A stretch of 64,000 nucleotides of DNA from VAZQ01 sp963785745 (GCA_963785745.1 CAWAWR010000020.1:24516-88515); one strand, 5' to 3'; shown: positions 18,865 through 29,407, counted from the stretch's first letter. Numbers and translations are program-made. The notes: generated by a model from the sequence alone, not told the origin.

Positions 18865-20070
18865 TCATCGCTGGTGGAGGGAAAGTTCTGCGCCGGCGCG
18901 CTCGCGGGCGGGCGCGTCGGGCCGCACCGGTGTTGGCGTTGTAATCCGGCGCGCCGTGCCGACGGCGAAGCGGGCCAGGAAGCGCATCCAGCGGCGCACC
19001 TTCCAGGACAGCCCTTCATCGATGGAGATCGAGCGAAGACTGAAGGCCTTGTCGAAAGAGTACCGGTCGCAGGCGTTCTTCACCGGATCGGCGTAGTACG
19101 CGGCGATCTTGTCCGCGCCCATCCCGCCGGTGGCGAACCACTGCGGGATGTACACATTGCAAAGCCGCTCGACGTCGGTGAACACCTTGCTGGTGCCGGT
19201 GCCGGCCGCCGGGCACGACGTTCCGAACGCGTCGCCGACGAGCACGACGCCCGGCTGCTGGTGGCCGTGCATGACGTAGAGATCGGCCGGCCTGATCTTG
19301 ACCGGCCCGACCACTTCCGCATCGCCGGTGAGCTTGCGTAGACCCGGCACCAGCGCGAACAGCGCGGCCTCCGGATGGTGCCGCATCTCGCTCAGCCACG
19401 GATCGTTCATGTCGCGATAGACCATGAAGTTGGCGCGCATCACGGAGCCGATCGGGAACAGGGTGATGTAGGCAACGCGGTCGGCCGGGCGCTCCCCGTA
19501 ATAGGTCAGCGCCGGGAAATCGAAATGGCTGCGTCCGACCGGCTTGAGATCGAACGCGATGGTGATCGAGTGACACTTGCTCACGTCCTCGCGCGTCATG
19601 CCGAGTGCGTGACCCAGGCCGACATTCAGTCCGTTCGCCATCACGACCAGGCGCGCGGAAATCTCCTCGCCGGTCGACAGCGTGACGACCTGCCGGTCCG
19701 GGCTATTGGCGACCGCGGTGACCTTGGCATTGACGAATTCCGCGCTCGCCGGAATCGCGGCGCGGATCGTGTTGACGAGGGTGTCGTAGAGGATGCCGTA
19801 CTGATCGCCGGCGCGCTTCTCGATGAGGCGGCCGAAGCGCGCGGTCCAGCATTCGCCGTCGAGCGTCCCCGCACTCAGGACCGCGTCGGCAAGTCCGGTG
19901 CGCCGCAGAACACTGACCTGCGGGCCGTCGAGCTTCTCGCAACGAAGGTCGGGCGGATAGACGATGTGGGGATCGACCAGGACGACGCGGAAGCCGTCAC
20001 GCGCCAGCATTGCGGCTGCAGTCGAGCCGGCAAGGCCGCCGCCGGCGATGACAATGTCGGTATGCCGCAT
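18865..20070 (-). CDS. FAD-dependent monooxygenase
   Basis: The N-terminus MRHTDIVIAGGGLAGS is a Rossmann FAD-binding motif. The second FAD motif region reads PGVVLVGDAFGTSCPAAGTGTSKVF, typical of group A flavoprotein monooxygenases and related geranylgeranyl-reductase-like proteins. The protein has 401 residues. The start at 20070 removes a 21-residue unlikely extension. It is monocistronic. It most likely hydroxylates an aromatic or polyketide-like compound (inference). Confidence 0.82.
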   Translation of the reverse strand: MRHTDIVIAGGGLAGSTAAAMLARDGFRVVLVDPHIVYPPDLRCEKLDGPQVSVLRRTGLADAVLSAGTLDGECWTARFGRLIEKRAGDQYGILYDTLVNTIRAAIPASAEFVNAKVTAVANSPDRQVVTLSTGEEISARLVVMANGLNVGLGHALGMTREDVSKCHSITIAFDLKPVGRSHFDFPALTYYGERPADRVAYITLFPIGSVMRANFMVYRDMNDPWLSEMRHHPEAALFALVPGLRKLTGDAEVVGPVKIRPADLYVMHGHQQPGVVLVGDAFGTSCPAAGTGTSKVFTDVERLCNVYIPQWFATGGMGADKIAAYYADPVKNACDRYSFDKAFSLRSISIDEGLSWKVRRWMRFLARFAVGTARRITTPTPVRPDAPARERAGAELSLHQR

Positions 20071-20277
20071 GAGACGCCTGTTCTTTCGGGAACTTTGCAA
20101 TCGGAATGCTAAACGAAGCTTGAAGTTAACCATGCGGATTCCGCGGCATCGCTCCTTTGCCTGTGGTTTCGAGCATCATGGTAACCGCGACGCGCGCTGT
20201 GCGGGCCGTCGCATCAACACGCGAATGTGCGCTGCGCGGCGAGTTCCTTAACTGAAAGGCAATGCCGCCATCACAAG

Positions 20278-21451
20278 ATGCACCCGGTCTCCGCGCCACA
20301 GGCATCGATGCATAAAATCTCCGTAAGCATCAGCTCTCCCGAGCTGGATATCACCGAGCATTGGTCGGCGCTGATCGCCCGCGCGCCGGCCAACGTCTTC
20401 ATGCATCCGGCCGCGCTGAAGGCGGCGCATGCAACGGGCTTCGCGGACATTCACATGCTGCTCGCCTGGGCGCAGGATGCGCAGCCGGAACGACTCGTCG
20501 GCCTCTGGGCGCTGCAGCGGACTCACATCACGCCGTTATGGCCGTCGTTCCTGGCGGCGCCGCCCTACAACTATTCGTTCCTGTCAAATCCCGTCATTGA
20601 CCCGGATTTCACGAACGACGCGGTCGCTGCTTTTTTCGATGCGATCGAGCGCGAGCGCTCGCTGCCCAAGGTCATCCGCCTTCGCTATCTCGACGGCAAC
20701 GCCGAGAGCTATCCCGCGATCATGAATGCACTTGCTGCGCGCGGCGCGCACGGCGCTCAAGCTGTCGGAACGCGAGCGTCCCTATGTGACGAAAGACTTC
20801 GGGCTGAAGAAATCCGGCTCGACGCGCAAGAAGCTGCGGCAGGACTGGAATCGCCTGAGCGCGCTCGGCGCCGTCGACATCGTGAACGACCGAACGCGCG
20901 CGGCCGTGCAGGATGCGTTCGAAACCTATCTCGCGATGGAAGCCGCGAGCTGGAAGGGCTCGCGCGGCACGGCGCTGCTTTGCGACGAGGAAGACGCGAC
21001 CTTCGCGCGGCGGCTGATCTCGGACCTCGCCGCGGGCGAGAATGCGTCGGTCGCGCTGCTGCGCGTGGACGGCCGTGCGATCGCAGCCCAGGTGCTGCTC
21101 TATTGCGGAACGATGGCCTATACCTGGAAGACCGCGTTCGACGTGGAGTTCTCAAAGTTCTCGCCGGGCGCGCTGCTGGTCGACAAGATGACCGAGCAGC
21201 TTTTTGCAGAGGCCGGCATCGAGGCGATCGAGTCGTGCTCGCCCGAAGGCGGCTTCATGAACCAGATCTGGGACGGGCGGCGATCCAGCGTCGACATGCT
21301 CGCGGACGTCGGCGCGAGGAAATCGCTGGGCTTCCGCGCCATGGTGGCAAGCGAACGCGGCTACGCGCAACTGCGCGGCCTCCGAAATCGCCTGCGCGAC
21401 ATGTCGTGGTCGCCGCAGGCTTGGCGCAAACGCGCCGCGGTTTCGCGTTGA
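20278..21451 (+). CDS. GNAT/FemAB-like acetyltransferase, BcsL/CelD-type (one frameshift)
   Basis: The N-terminal part (WSALIARAPANVFMHPAALKAA, YNYSFLSNPVIDPDF) and the C-terminal part (GSTRKKLRQDWNRLSALGAV, FETYLAMEAASWKGSRGTAL, GTMAYTWKTAFDVEFSKFSPG) form one acyltransferase of the family often called cellulose-biosynthesis CelD-like. The two halves are in adjacent frames. An extra base lies in the CG-rich stretch about 20,735-20,752. The joined length is about 390 residues. The start could also be ATG 20308. Confidence 0.72.
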
Positions 21452-21534
21452 ACTTCTTCGTTTGCGCCTGATCTTTTCCGAAAACCGATTCCCACCCTGG
21501 ATCCAGTCCGGGGCAGGCTTTTCGGGATCACGCG

Positions 21535-22578
21535 CTATTTCGGCTGATTGTAGATCAGCGCGTTGATGGCGCGTTTCACGACCGGGGCCGGCGTCGCATA
21601 GATGCGCTCGACGATGCCCTGCAGGTCGGTGCCCGACAGCACATCGATATCGAGATTCATCTTTGCCGCTTCGGCGAGCAACACCTTGTCCTGTAGCACC
21701 TGCACAAAAGCTTCCCGCAGCGCCGCGATCCGTTCGGGCGGCGCACCCGGCGGCATCACGAAGGGACGGCCAAACTGTTGCTGGGCATAGATGAGCTCGA
21801 GCAACTGCCGGTCTTCCGGGGACTTGGCGAAGTCGCCGGTGCGCGGGATGCCCATTGCGTTGAGCTTGGCGCTGCCCTTGACGTTCTGCTGCACCAGCAT
21901 CTTGCCGATGCCCTTTCCGGCGAACCAGTCGGGGCGCTGCACCATCATGGCCGGCACGCCGGTGCCGCAGACACCCTCGACCTCGTTGCGGTCAATGGCC
22001 AGAACGGTGTCACGCACGCCCGGATAGCGCTGGATGACGCGAAACTTCGTTCCGAGGATGTTGTTTTCCGCCACCGCGAAGTCGCGTGTCGAGTTGCCCT
22101 CGCCGCCGGCGCCGATGATCAGCTCGTTGGAGAACAGATCGTTGAACGACTTCACCTTCGCATCGTTGCGCGACCAGCACAGATTGACCTCGGTGTTGGC
22201 GCTGCCGAGATAGACGAGCTGGGTGAAATCGTACTTGATCCGCTCCTTGACGTCGTAGATCGGCTTGGTGATGGCGCCGGGCTGGATCGCCGCGAAGGCG
22301 GTCGCTTCCTTCGGCAAAGTATACATGTGCTGGATGGCGACGTTGCCGCTGGCCCCCGGCATGTTCATCGGGATGATCGACGGATTGCCCGGGATGTAGC
22401 GGCTGATGTGGCGTCCGACCAGCCGCGCGTAGGCGTCGTAGCCGCCGCCGACCGCGCTGGCGATGAACATGTTGATCTGCCGGCCCTTGTAGAAGGCCGC
22501 GACATCCTGCGCCTGCGCGAGACCCGGCATCATGACAGCCAATGTGCCGGCAGCGATCGTTCGCAGCAGATGGGACAT
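21535..22578 (-). CDS. Bug/TctC-type substrate-binding protein
   Basis: A signal peptide (MSHLLRTIAAGTLAVMMPGLAQAQ) precedes AFYKGRQINMFIASAVGGGYD, RLVGRHISRYIPGNPSIIP and MNMPGASGNVAIQHMY. The length is 347 residues. The start at 22578 is the ATG directly before the signal peptide. It lies 34 bp downstream of an acyl-CoA synthetase gene on the same strand, so the ligand may be an acid that the synthetase activates (inference). Confidence 0.9.
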   Translation of the reverse strand: MSHLLRTIAAGTLAVMMPGLAQAQDVAAFYKGRQINMFIASAVGGGYDAYARLVGRHISRYIPGNPSIIPMNMPGASGNVAIQHMYTLPKEATAFAAIQPGAITKPIYDVKERIKYDFTQLVYLGSANTEVNLCWSRNDAKVKSFNDLFSNELIIGAGGEGNSTRDFAVAENNILGTKFRVIQRYPGVRDTVLAIDRNEVEGVCGTGVPAMMVQRPDWFAGKGIGKMLVQQNVKGSAKLNAMGIPRTGDFAKSPEDRQLLELIYAQQQFGRPFVMPPGAPPERIAALREAFVQVLQDKVLLAEAAKMNLDIDVLSGTDLQGIVERIYATPAPVVKRAINALIYNQPK

Positions 22579-22612
22579 GTGTTTCTCCGTCAGCGCATGA
22601 TCATTCCAACAA

Positions 22613-24797
22613 CTACACCCCGGCACGCAGCATTCGAACGTCGACCGCGCGCACGCCTTTGGCCAGCACGATCAGCGGATTGATCTCGATGTCGCTCAGG
22701 AGATGGCGATGGTCGAGATAGAAGTCGGAGAGGCCGCAGATCGCCGCGACCAGCGCGTCGACGTCGGCCGCGGGCTTGCCGCGGAAACCAGCCAGAAGCT
22801 TTGCGACTTTCAGCTCGGCAATCATCGCGCGCGCATCCGCCGGGGTGACCGGCAGGAGCCGGAACGCGACGTCCTTCACCAGTTCGACCAGGATGCCGCC
22901 GGCGCCGACCACCAGCATCGGACCGTAAAGAGGATCGGTCCGCGCGCCGACAATCATCTCAACGCCATCGACCATCTCCTGCACGAGATAGCCGTCGATC
23001 GGCGCGCCGGGCACCGCTTTGGCGGCGGACGCGGCAAGTTCCTGCGCCGCGCGCGCAACCTCGGCTTCCGATGACAGATGCAACCGCACGCCGCCGGCCT
23101 CGGTCTTGTGCGAGATCGCGGACGAGACGATCTTGAGCGCCACCGGAAATCCGATCTTGGCTGCGGCGCCTGCCGCGTCTTGCGGTGATTTCGCCATCGC
23201 GCTCCGGGGCAAGGTCAGCCCATGCTGCGCGAGCGCTGCTTCAAGCGCCGCGCCTTCGAAGGTTTCCGGTCGGCCGGCCGGAACTGCGAGCGGAGCAATG
23301 GCCTGCCCTTTGCGCGCGCCATAGAAAGCGAGTGAGCTCAGCGCCCGAATGACCGACGGCAGGCCCTGCAGGAACGGGAAGCCGACCTCGTTCTGAAACT
23401 TCACCGTCGCCTGATCGGTCAGGATCGCCATCCGGATGAACCCGATGACCGGCTTGTCGGTGCCCTCGACGATGCTTCGGGTGATCGCCGGATCGCGGAC
23501 GCGCGATCCCGACGGCGGCGTGCCGCCCCAGGCCAGCATGTCGACATTCGGATCGGCGGCGACCGCGGAACACAGCTTGGCGTCATGGGCGTCGTCGACG
23601 GGATTGCCGGCATCGAGCGGGTTCTTCAATTCAAGCTCGTACGAGACCATCGGGCGAAGCGTCGCCTTGGTGGCGGCGTCGAATTCCGGCGTGACGAGTC
23701 CGCCGATTTCCTCCAGATGGTCGAACAGGAGATCGACCGTGCCGCCCGAGGTCGTGACCCAGCCGACGCGCGGCCCCTTCGGCAAATCGGCCCGCCTGCA
23801 ACACCAGCAGCATCTCGATCATGTCGTCGAGCGAGTGGCATACGACGATGCCGTAGCGCTCGCACATCGCGGTGAAGGCGCCGTAGTCGCCGGCGATGGC
23901 GCCGGTGTGCGATTGCGCGCTGTCGCGCGCCTTCTGCGACTTGCCGGTCTTGATGGCGACGATCGGCTTGCCGGCCGCGAGCGCCTTCTTCGCCGCCGCC
24001 ATGAACGCCTGCGGCCGGCGGATGCCTTCGACGAACAATGCAATGACGCGCGTGCTCTCGTCCTCGGCGAAGAAGTTGACGTAGTCCGCGAGATCGACGC
24101 TCAGCTCGTTGCCGCTCGACACCAGATAGTTGAAGCTGACGCCGCGATGCGCGCCCATGCTGCCGATGTATTGCACGGTGCCGCCCGACTGCGTGACGAA
24201 GGCGACCGAGCCGGGCGTCATCGCGCACAGATCGCCGTTGGGATAGCCGAAGTTCTTTTCGCGCAGCGCGTTGAAGCCCATGCAGTTGGGACCGCACATG
24301 ACGAGCCCGGACCGCTGGATCAGGGCTTTTAGCGCGGTGCCGCGTGCGACGATCTCGGGATCGTTGCCTTCGCCGAGCTGGGCCGCATAGACGGTGGCGC
24401 TCTTCAGTCCGGCGGCGACGCCGGTTTCCAGCACCCCCTGCACCGCGGGCGCGGGCACGATCACCAGGGCATGCGCGGGCGGCTCAGGCAGCGAAGCGAG
24501 GTCGGGGAAGCATTTGGTGCCCCACACTTCGCCGATGCGCGGGTTCACCGGATAGATCTGTCCGGGATATCCGTATTGCTGCAGTTGCTGGTAAATCTGC
24601 CGCGGCCACCGGGCGCGTTCGGAGGCCCCGACGATGGCGATCGATGCAGGCCGAAACAACGCCAGCGGAGACTTGAACGACAACGAAGCGGCGGCTTGGT
24701 CCTGCAACGCGGCAACCCCTGAACCCGCGAAGAATAATGCGAGCTGTCGAAGGATAACAACGCGGCGATGCACATGGAAGGCGTGCGCTCCTTGCAT
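22613..24797 (-). CDS. Acyl-CoA synthetase (ADP-forming type): CoA-binding, ligase and ATP-grasp domains (one frameshift)
   Basis: The domain order is an N-terminal CoA-binding fold (ALFRPASIAIVGAS), a ligase-CoA domain (SVAFVTQSGGTVQYIG) with the phosphohistidine motif SHTGAIAGD, and a C-terminal ATP-grasp domain (ALKIVSSAISHKTEAGGV). This is the fused AcdA/AcdB arrangement of NDP-forming acetate-CoA-ligase-like enzymes. The protein changes frame around 23,790, near LQAGRF/LPKGPRVG, by one extra base. The N-terminus before about 24,690 is not family-like, so a later start such as a TTG there is possible. It probably activates a carboxylic acid imported with a Bug protein. Confidence 0.78.
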
Positions 24798-24874
24798 GAT
24801 GCCGCGCCACGGGCTCGCGCGCCACGGGCGGAAGCTGCGCCGTCAACCGGAATGGGCCGCCGCCTGGACGCGGC

Positions 24875-25753
24875 TCAGTGGCCGCGCTGCGACGCGATGA
24901 ATGCGCGCAGCTCCGTGACCAGCTCCGGCCGCCCCTGGATCCCGGTCGGTCCGGTGTGGGAGACGCCTTCGAGCAGCACGAACTTCATCTCGGGCCGCAG
25001 CCGCTTGAGCTCGTGCATTTCCTTCAGCGTATGGTCGAGCGTGCCGACGATGCCGAGCGTCGGCACCTTCACCGCCTGCATCTGCTCGGGCGTGACTGCC
25101 TGGTCGCGATAGCCGCGCAGCGACGCCGAGACCGAATACTGGTCGAAATTCTTGTCGGCGCGGCAACGCTCCTCGGCCTTGCGGTAGTCCTCTTCGGTCG
25201 GCTTCGCGTTCGGCGGCGCCTGCCGATAGAGCCGGCTGCGGCTGATGCAGCCCTTCTCGATCTCGGCGGCTTCCACCTCGATGCGCGGATCGTTCGCGGC
25301 CGCCGGTGAGCGCCCGGCGCCGGCGGCCTGCGTGGCGGTGAGGAAGCGTTCCGGATTGAGCGTGAGCAGTTGCGCCACCGTGCTGGCGCCGAGCGAGAAC
25401 CCGACGATGTGGGCACGGTCGAGCTTCAGCGCGTCAAGCAGGCGCGGCACATCGAGCGCCTGCTGCCGGCCGTAGGCTTTCGGGTCGCGCGGCTTGTCGC
25501 TCTTGCCGGAGCCGCGGGCGTCGAAGGCAATGACCCGGAAATCCTTCTGAAGATTGGCGACCACACCGGTGCCGACCCAGCTCTCCAGGCTGGACGTGCC
25601 GCCATGCAGCAGCACGATCGGCTCGCCTTTGCCGCGGTCGATGTAGTGGATCTTCACGCCGCCGAAATCGGCGTATTGGCCGTCCTCGACGGCGAGCGCC
25701 GGCATCGCCGCAAGACAGAACAGCGCAACGGCGCATCGCGTGGACATTTTCAT
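24875..25753 (-). CDS. Secreted alpha/beta fold hydrolase
   Basis: The signal peptide is MKMSTRCAVALFCLAAMPALA. Next come the oxyanion segment VLLHGGTSS, the nucleophile elbow IVGFSLGAST, the acid region GTLDHT and the catalytic His in LEGVSHTGP. The start 25753 has an AGGA ribosome site; ATG 25768 is in frame too. The length is 292 residues. The substrate is unknown; an ester or lactone is likely. Confidence 0.82.
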   Translation of the reverse strand: MKMSTRCAVALFCLAAMPALAVEDGQYADFGGVKIHYIDRGKGEPIVLLHGGTSSLESWVGTGVVANLQKDFRVIAFDARGSGKSDKPRDPKAYGRQQALDVPRLLDALKLDRAHIVGFSLGASTVAQLLTLNPERFLTATQAAGAGRSPAAANDPRIEVEAAEIEKGCISRSRLYRQAPPNAKPTEEDYRKAEERCRADKNFDQYSVSASLRGYRDQAVTPEQMQAVKVPTLGIVGTLDHTLKEMHELKRLRPEMKFVLLEGVSHTGPTGIQGRPELVTELRAFIASQRGH

Positions 25754-25839
25754 GGTGCGTTTCCTCATCCCGTTTCTTGAGGGGATGATGGGCCGGCATT
25801 TTGGTTCTGTAAATCGGTCTATTCGACCCAGCGGCTATC

Positions 25840-26757
25840 TCAGCCCGCCGCCAGCAGCTCGTCATCGGCAAAGCGATAGAGCCTCGCCGGGTTGGCGACG
25901 AGGACGCGCTCGCGCAATCCGGCATCGGGCAACCATGCCGCGATCAGATCGCTCAGATCGCCGTCGTTCGGCATCGGTTTCTTGTTCATGACGTGCGGCC
26001 AGTCGGTGCCCCAGATCAGCCGCTCCGGATTGACCTCGGCGAGACGTTGCGCCAGCGGCGTGACATCCGGATACGGCATGTCGGGCGCCGCCGAGATGCG
26101 ATAGGGGCCGGTGAGCTTTGCCCAGCAACGGCCCTTCTCGAACAGCCGCAGAAACGATTCAAAATTCGCCGTCTGGATGAAAGCGCCCGCGCCGCTTTTC
26201 GGATAGCCCAGATGGCCGACCACGACGTCGACCGGGAGATCTGCGACCGCGTCCGCGAATTGCGGCGCCTCATCGATATTCACCAGAAACTCGATGTGCC
26301 AGCCAAACGGCGCAATCGACGCGGCGAGTTTGCGAACCTCATCGACGGGCACAACGTTGCGCTCGCCATGACGGTCGACCAGGTTGAACCGCACGCCGCG
26401 AATGCCGGCATCGTCGAACGTCCGGACGACGTCCGGCTTGACGTCGAAATCGACGACCGCGACACCGCGCAGGCCGCGCTTTCGTTGCCGCAGCGCGTCG
26501 AGCATGGCGCGGTTGTCGGTGCCGTAGACACTCGGCTGCACCAGAACCGCGCGGCCGATGCCGAGCACCTTCAGCAGATGGAGGTAGTCGCCGAGCGTCG
26601 AATCCGGCGGCGTATAGACGCGCTCCTCCGCATAGGGGAAGTCATTGGCCGGACCGCAGATATGGGCATGGGTGTCGCACGCGCCTTTGGGAAAGGCCGT
26701 GCGCGGCGCGTGCGGCGCCCGGTCGGGCGCGGGGCAAGGGGTGTCGGTGGGACGCAT
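25840..26757 (-). CDS. Amidohydrolase family protein (2-pyrone-4,6-dicarboxylate lactonase-like)
   Basis: The metal-site motif CDTHAHICGP, the VLVQPSVYGTDN strand, VVVGHLGYPKSG and the C-terminal LIWGTDWPHVMNKKP define the PDC-hydrolase-like amidohydrolases. The length of 305 residues fits. PDC lactonase acts in protocatechuate 4,5-cleavage, but relatives act on other lactones and the exact substrate cannot be assigned. It is the last gene of the GC-rich core region. Confidence 0.85.
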   Translation of the reverse strand: MRPTDTPCPAPDRAPHAPRTAFPKGACDTHAHICGPANDFPYAEERVYTPPDSTLGDYLHLLKVLGIGRAVLVQPSVYGTDNRAMLDALRQRKRGLRGVAVVDFDVKPDVVRTFDDAGIRGVRFNLVDRHGERNVVPVDEVRKLAASIAPFGWHIEFLVNIDEAPQFADAVADLPVDVVVGHLGYPKSGAGAFIQTANFESFLRLFEKGRCWAKLTGPYRISAAPDMPYPDVTPLAQRLAEVNPERLIWGTDWPHVMNKKPMPNDGDLSDLIAAWLPDAGLRERVLVANPARLYRFADDELLAAG

Positions 26758-27053
26758 TATATGGATGTCCGCAGCGGAATTGGTGGCGGCCCTTCTTCGC
26801 TAAAGCTTCGAAGGGCATCCTGCTTCGCGTCAAAGACCAGTGAAAATCCTGCGAAGCGCGCAAGCGCGAAGCAGGATGGCGGAGAGGGAAGTCCGCCATA
26901 CTATAGTCCAGGCGCGTTTGCCGCTGCCCGAGGATGTTTTTATAAGCCCATATTTTATAGGTACTTACGGCTGTCATCGTCTTCCCCCGCCCGCCGTCGT
27001 CCGCTACAATCCGGTGCAAGTGATAGGGCACGTGCTAGGGCAAGTAGGAAGCA
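26758..27053. other. Intergenic junction with nested inverted repeats
   Basis: No gene is visible. CATCCTGCTTCGCG (26816-26829) and CGCGAAGCAGGATG (26865-26878) form a perfect 14-bp inverted repeat, with a third partial arm at 26846-26852. TGGCGGA (26877-26883) and TCCGCCA (26892-26898) form a second hairpin. The stretch marks the change from the GC-rich core to the integrated element, so an attachment site is expected near here, but no tRNA is present. Confidence 0.4.
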
Positions 27054-28238
27054 ATGGCGCGGAAAATCAACCGACTGAACGCGCGGACGGTGGCGACGAT
27101 CACCAAGCACGGTCGTCATGCTGACGGTGGCGGCCTCTACCTCTCAATCTCTCCGAATGGTGGTCGGCGGTGGGTTTTTCTTTATCGATGGCACGGCAAG
27201 CCCACCGAAATTGGCTTTGGCTCGGCGCGTGACGTGACGCTCGCCCGCGCCCGTGAACTGGCGCTCACAGTCCCGCGCCAAGCTGGCGGAGGGCATCAAT
27301 CCAAAGGACGCGAGAAGGCCGTCAGAAGGCGCTACGTTCGGCGAATGCGCCGACCGTCTCATCGAGGCCATGCGCCCGTCCTGGCGCAATGCCAAGCATG
27401 CCGCACAATGGGAGATGACGTTGCGGGACTATGCCGCTCCGCTCCGTCGCCTGCCGGTGGACAAGATCACCACCGATGACGTGCTTTCGGTCTTGAAGCC
27501 GCTTTGGAGCGATAAGCCCGAAACCGCTTCGCGCTTTCGGGGCCGGATTGAGCGCGTGCTCGATGCTGCTAAGGCACAAGGGCTGCGCAGCGGAGAAAAC
27601 CCGGCGCGGTGGCGGGGCCACTTGGATCAGCTCTTACCAAAGCGTCAGCGGCTCACGCGCGGCCACCATGCGGCCATGACTATGCCGAGCTACCAGCATT
27701 ATGGGCGACTTGCAGTCGCGCAGGCAACGGCAGCACTGGCCCTCGAATTCTGCATTCTACGGCCGCGCGGTCCGGCGAAGTGCTCGGCGCGCGCTGGGAT
27801 GAATTCGATCTTGATCGCGGCTGTGTGGACGCTGCCAGCGGCGCGGATGAAAGCCGGCCGCGAGCATCGCGTCCCGCTGTCGCGCCGCGCACTCAAGATC
27901 GCGAAGGCAATGCACCAAAACCGAGATGGCGATTTCGTGTTTCCGGGCCAAAGCCCGGCAAGCCGTTGTCTGTTATGGCGCTTGAAATGGTGCTTCGCCG
28001 CATGAAGATCGAGAGGGCGACGGTGCATGGCTTCCGCTCCGCTTTCCGGGATTGGGCAGCAGAGTGCACCGTCTCACACGAATGAGGTTTGCGAGGCTGC
28101 GCTTGCCCATGTCATCGAGAACAAAACCGAAGCAGCCTATAGGCGCGGCGACCTGTTCGAGAAGCGTGCGAACTGATGGATGCTTGGGACTTCTATTGCA
28201 CCACGCCGATCGCGGAGGTCGTGGCATTTCAGCGTTAG
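27054..28238 (+). CDS. P4-type tyrosine recombinase/integrase (several frameshifts)
   Basis: Homologous protein can be read almost continuously, but through repeated frame changes. The N-terminal DUF4102-like domain (LNARTVATITKHGRHADGGG, WVFLYRWHGKP) is followed by the core-binding domain (RPSWRNAKHAAQWEMTLRDY). The catalytic domain contains Arg in TAARSGEVLGARW, HGFRSAFRDW, EAALAHVIEN and the Tyr in EAAYRRGDLFEKR. At least six single-base shifts of both signs are needed and no internal stop is seen within the correct frames. All catalytic residues can be recovered, which argues for sequence error rather than old decay. It heads the integrated element. Confidence 0.8.
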
Positions 28239-28267
28239 CCGCCGCCACCAGACCGAAGGTGTCTCAA

Positions 28268-28922
28268 ATGCCTAAAACACCGTTATGTCCTCAACCAAAG
28301 CTGTTAATTGTATTAGCAGCGCGTCTCGCCAAACTTGCAGATGTGCCCGAGGATAATCGAGACCTATTTTGTGAACTTATTTCCCAATGCATACTGAAAC
28401 TTTGGAAGCGGTCGGCGTGCAGTGTCGTCGAAGCCGGCTCCAAACTAATAAGGCTGCCGCCACGGCGGCGGCTCTCCAAAAATATTCTTTCGCTTAAACA
28501 AACAGGATCGCGACTGGGTCGAAAGCGTTCGACTTTCTCAGATGCAATTCATGGCCGGCGAAATACGGCACTTGGAATCCACCATTTTAAACCTCTCCAT
28601 GCTGTTCAATGCGGCGATTGGGCGGCGTGCGACTCTACCAAGGAAATTGGAGAAAGGAGCATCTAAAGTCAAGGACCAGATGTTGCGAGAACTTGTTTTT
28701 GCCCTTTTAAGCGCCGCTACCGAGACAGGCGGAAAGTTCAGGTTCGATAAAAATCCGGTAAGTGGGAACCTAGCAGTCGCGTTAGATCGCCTGCGGAACC
28801 ATCTTCCTAAAGGCTTGGTGCCACAAGTCCTCCCGGGGACCACAATTCAAAGGTTGACGACCGATTTCGTCCAGCTGCGGCGTCACGGCATATATCGCCG
28901 TTCTTTCCGGACGACGCGCTAA
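28268..28922 (+). CDS. Hypothetical integrase-linked protein (frameshifted)
   Basis: The N-terminus (PKLLIVLAARLAKLADVPED) and the C-terminal part (MAGEIRHLESTILNLSMLF, KFRFDKNPVSGNLAVALDRL, HLPKGLVPQVLPGTTIQRL) are in different frames. The linking stretch with Ala-rich and LNKQDRDWVESVRLSQ segments needs one or two shifts near 28,445-28,500. The make-up resembles a hypothetical protein I have seen next to integrases in Rhizobiales elements. No domain or function is recognised. Confidence 0.5.
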
Positions 28923-29096
28923 CGCGGACGGCTGCGCCGGTCCCGTTCTTCGGCCTGTTCAACCTGCCAGCCACGTATCCGCGCTACTGGATCTAAAATA
29001 ACGGAAAACTAATCCACTTTTTCTGATCGCCACGCGCTGTATAACATCACGTTCGCACGGACGCGAACGTGGCTGCCGGGCCATCCCGGAGTAGCG

Positions 29097-29311
29097 ATGG
29101 TTAACTATAACTCAGACCAAGCTTGCTTACAGCATTTCCGAAGCGCTCTATAGCGTGCATCGGGCGCACCTCGCTCTATGAGGCTATCCGTTCGGGCGCG
29201 CTTCGCGCCGTCAAAAGCGGGCGGCGCACGCTCATCCTTCAGGATGATCTCGTCCGTTGGATGCAATCCCTGCCCGCAGATGACGGTGCAGCCCACGACG
29301 GCAGTCGGTAA
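29097..29311 (+). CDS. AlpA/excisionase-like helix-turn-helix protein (frameshift in N-terminus)
   Basis: IGRTSLYEAIRSGALRAVK followed by RRTLILQDDLVRWMQSLP is the MerR-like HTH_17 fold of excisionases and AlpA regulators. The expected N-terminus LAYSISEAL is readable one frame earlier, so one extra base lies near 29,140. Its place between the integrase and the PrimPol-helicase suggests control of excision or replication of the element. The exact start is unclear. Confidence 0.65.
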
Positions 29312-29407
29312 CGAAGAAGTCGACCAAGGTCGTCGAATGCCTATCGTAATCGTCTGTAACAGCTACGCGCAGAGTAGCCCACTGACCCGCAATAGTGAGA
29401 TTTCTCT

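Noticed and set aside
26877..26898. Possible tRNA 3' end (TGGCGGAGAGGGA) as integrase attachment site
   Set aside because: The sequence is better explained as a 7-bp hairpin TGGCGGA/TCCGCCA. No T-arm, anticodon arm or acceptor partner can be found nearby.
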